A stretch of 64,000 nucleotides of DNA, from NCBI GenBank assembly GCA_965207275.1, contig CBDBMH010000001.1:1116001-1180000 (forward strand). Direction: 5' to 3'. The position numbers were made by a program, and so were the translations under genes. The stretch comes from Bin22 sp965207275 (GTDB taxonomy: Bacteria; Chloroflexota; Dehalococcoidia; Lucifugimonadales; UBA3495). The notes under the pieces are model-generated. The model was not told the DNA's origin and ran no database searches. It saw only the letters and a list, made by a program, of their open reading frames with translations. Of this stretch, positions 62,501 to 64,000 are shown one piece after another (positions within the stretch are counted from its first letter, which is position 1; each line of letters begins with the position of its first letter).

Positions 62501-63229
62501 TAATCTACTAGGTCAAAATTGAGCAGAGCGTCCAGTATCCCGGCATCCGCCTCCACTTTGACGAGAATCAAACTAGGGATACGAAGGGGATCCCTCACTA
62601 CACGTCCACCCAACTGTTCGACGAAGCCTCTGAACTCATTGATGGTTTGGGTCTCTCCCAGGGTATTTCCGGGGTTCCACAGGTCTACGTCTAAATAAAA
62701 CGTCGTCTCTTGGGGTACTCCCTCCCGTTCCAGCCGTCTTCCTCGTCTCTCATCCGCCGTGACTAGCGACACACTCTCAAGGGAATCGAAGAAAGCGGTC
62801 CTCATTCCCTGCGGGAGGAGCATAGTTAGTGGTGATGATTCCCCATAGCTAGCCGATTCGGCTACAAAGGAGTCCAGAACGTCCTGATCTGTAAATTGGC
62901 CTAACACGCGGTAGACTTGGCGGCCTTCCTGGTTTTCCCGTCTCTCCTCAACGATGGCGATACCCAGGCGTTCCATTGCCTGACGCTGATCGACATCGAG
63001 GACATCCAGCCTGAGAACCTTCAGCGTTCCAGGGTCTATGCCATAACTAGCGCGCAATCGACCGAGTTCGTCTGAGGCTGCTCTGGTTTCTTGCCTCAAC
63101 CGAGAGCTATGCTGTTGACGGTTTGAGCGTGGCTGAGGCCTTGGACCTGGGAATGGTCGGGGTCTAACTGAACTCTCCTCAGGCTCTCTTAGAATTTCAA
63201 TATGGGGGAGAGGTTCTATCCGTTGGAAT

Positions 63230-64000
63230 TCAACCAACTGAGGGCTCCTGCGGGGTGCTCACTTTTGGGATCTTATCCGTGTGAGACCTTTTCAAGACTG
63301 TCATCCGTACTTCATGTCGTTTAATCGATTTCGTCAAGTCCTCTGCGGTCATAGTCGTGCGACCTTCAAGAGCACATGTCTTGAGCACATCCAGACAAAT
63401 TCGTTCAACGTCGCCAAAGCTTGATCCCACGAGCTGTCCGGCAAGATTACTAACGCGAACACCTCTCTTATGTATCGGCTTCAACCTCACCTCCATCAAT
63501 TTGGCGATTTCATCCTTTTGAGGCATGTCGAACCTGAGAACCTCATCGAATCTGCGCCACAAAGCAGGATCCAAGGATTGTTCAAAGTTTGTTGCCGCTA
63601 TTACGATCGACCGGCTCTTGAAGTTGTCTAGCATTTGGAGGAAGGAATTAACAACCCGTTTGATTTCGCCATGTTCCGTGGCGTCATCCCGGGACCGCCC
63701 GATAGCATCGAATTCGTCAAATAGAATCACCCAATTGTCTTGAGAGGCGTAGTCAAAAACCTTCCTTAAATTGGCTGCAGTCTCACCCAATAGGGATGAG
63801 ACGATGGAATCGAATCTGGCATAAAGAAGAGGAAGCCCGGTCTCCGCGGAGATCGCTTCGGCTGTAGCAGTTTTGCCGCATCCGGGCGGACCGCAAAACA
63901 ACAATTTGTGGTTCGGAGTGAGTCCATTGGCTTCCAAGATATCCCATGCCCTGAACTCTTGTATGACTCGACTCAGCAATTGGCGCTGTGGCTCGCTTAT
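63230..64000 (-). CDS. ietA: IetA-like AAA+ ATPase, 5' end outside window
   Basis: 256 residues visible; the frame runs off the right edge (ISEPQRQLLSRVIQEFRAWD is already inside the fold). Walker A CGPPGCGKTATAEAIS, Walker B NWVILFDEFDAIGRSRDD, sensor 1 VIAATNFEQSLDPALWRRFD (Asn, with the arginine finger region ALWRRFDE), and helical lid GSSFGDVERICLDVL. It is the classical AAA (FtsH/katanin-like) type. The TGA stop overlaps the TTG start of the subtilase gene by 8 bases, showing translational coupling. The AAA + subtilase gene order matches ietAS systems. The ATPase itself shows no break. Confidence 0.85.
   Translation of the reverse strand: MSEPQRQLLSRVIQEFRAWDILEANGLTPNHKLLFCGPPGCGKTATAEAISAETGLPLLYARFDSIVSSLLGETAANLRKVFDYASQDNWVILFDEFDAIGRSRDDATEHGEIKRVVNSFLQMLDNFKSRSIVIAATNFEQSLDPALWRRFDEVLRFDMPQKDEIAKLMEVRLKPIHKRGVRVSNLAGQLVGSSFGDVERICLDVLKTCALEGRTTMTAEDLTKSIKRHEVRMTVLKRSHTDKIPKVSTPQEPSVG

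Larger units (their letters stand above)
59539..63237 (-). pseudogene. ietS: IetS-like subtilisin-type serine protease, interrupted by an IS630-type element
   Basis: Pieces 62503-63237 (N-terminus, TTG start overlapping the ATPase stop) and 59539-61290. Removing the insertion and one repeat (GCGATA or TA) joins ...LLNFDLVD-YR-VRLLVSLVDLPPRP in frame to give 830 residues. The C-terminal part is an S8 subtilase: Asp in CVVDSGVVSGHP, His in DQNGHGTRVAGLV, Ser in VGTSFAAARVTHIA, followed by a beta-rich domain of about 230 residues. The N-terminal 245 residues are Arg/Pro-rich at the start and helical later. In ietAS systems an AAA ATPase (IetA) and such a protease act together against phages or plasmids. 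Now inactive unless the IS leaves. Confidence 0.82.

Noticed and set aside
1..64000. Genome-wide reassignment of UGA to an amino acid
   Set aside because: Many intact genes in the window end at TGA at the family-typical length (kinase, ABC ATPase, CoA-binding protein), so UGA is a normal stop here.
52374..64000. tRNA-Val as the integration site of the accessory region
   Set aside because: The island lies on the 5' side of the tRNA, no integrase is present, and I found no repeat of the tRNA 3' end to the right.
1..64000. CRISPR array or prophage
   Set aside because: No regularly spaced repeat series and no phage structural, integrase or lysis gene was found.

Overview
The window looks like a chromosomal piece of a high-GC Chloroflexota bacterium, possibly close to Dehalococcoidia/SAR202. 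This is inferred from the mix of genes: DUF1501/DUF1800 pair, COG3618 amidohydrolase, CaiB-type CoA transferase, NHL propellers, threonine-proline-rich lipoprotein linkers and many GC-rich hairpin terminators. No taxonomic marker gene was found. The genetic code is standard: several genes clearly end at TGA (for example the kinase at 6567 and the ABC ATPase at 9688).

Layout. 1-1.6 kb: NHL protein (cut by the edge) and an MFS transporter. 2.0-11.7 kb: one long plus-strand cluster with a secreted Gly/His-rich protein, a membrane protein, a YceI-type lipoprotein, an OmpR-type regulator with its kinase, and a MacAB-like adaptor/ATPase/permease set. 11.7-20.7 kb: PaREP1/HEPN-like protein, a DsbA/FrnE protein with an in-frame UGA, multicopper oxidase, amidohydrolase, dapA, a metal-binding-type lipoprotein, AhpD-like protein, SIS-domain protein and CoA-binding protein. 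21-28 kb: DUF1800-DUF1501-NHL cluster and surface proteins. 28-30.5 kb: two tandem rhodaneses, each with an in-frame UGA exactly at the catalytic Cys, next to a Fur-family regulator. 30.8-41.4 kb: metabolism (aconitase, M42 peptidase, NAD synthetase, PQQ-type dehydrogenase, asparaginase, CoA transferase). 41.5-45.3 kb: two identical IS1380-type elements in tandem. 45.4-52.4 kb: DUF2851, lactonase, S9 peptidase, NudC, alpha/beta hydrolase and tRNA-Val(GAC). 52.7-64 kb: an accessory region, visibly poorer in GC, with an HTH-membrane protein, a DUF3696 ATPase plus PLD-like (MIT_C-like) partner broken by an IS5-type element, and an IetAS-like AAA ATPase/subtilase pair whose protease is broken by an IS630-type element.

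The most notable finding is a set of three apparent selenoproteins (U-P-W-C in a DsbA/FrnE protein and Y-U-Q in two rhodaneses). Each UGA replaces a catalytic cysteine, each reading frame continues with family-typical sequence to a normal stop, and each UGA is followed after exactly 11 nt by a hairpin whose apical loop carries G, as in bacterial SECIS elements. No selenocysteine machinery gene was seen in the window. Second come two decayed defence-type modules, both of which would be restored in frame by precise removal of their insertion sequences, and a family of non-autonomous elements (MITEs), one copy of which has a perfect 10-bp target duplication.
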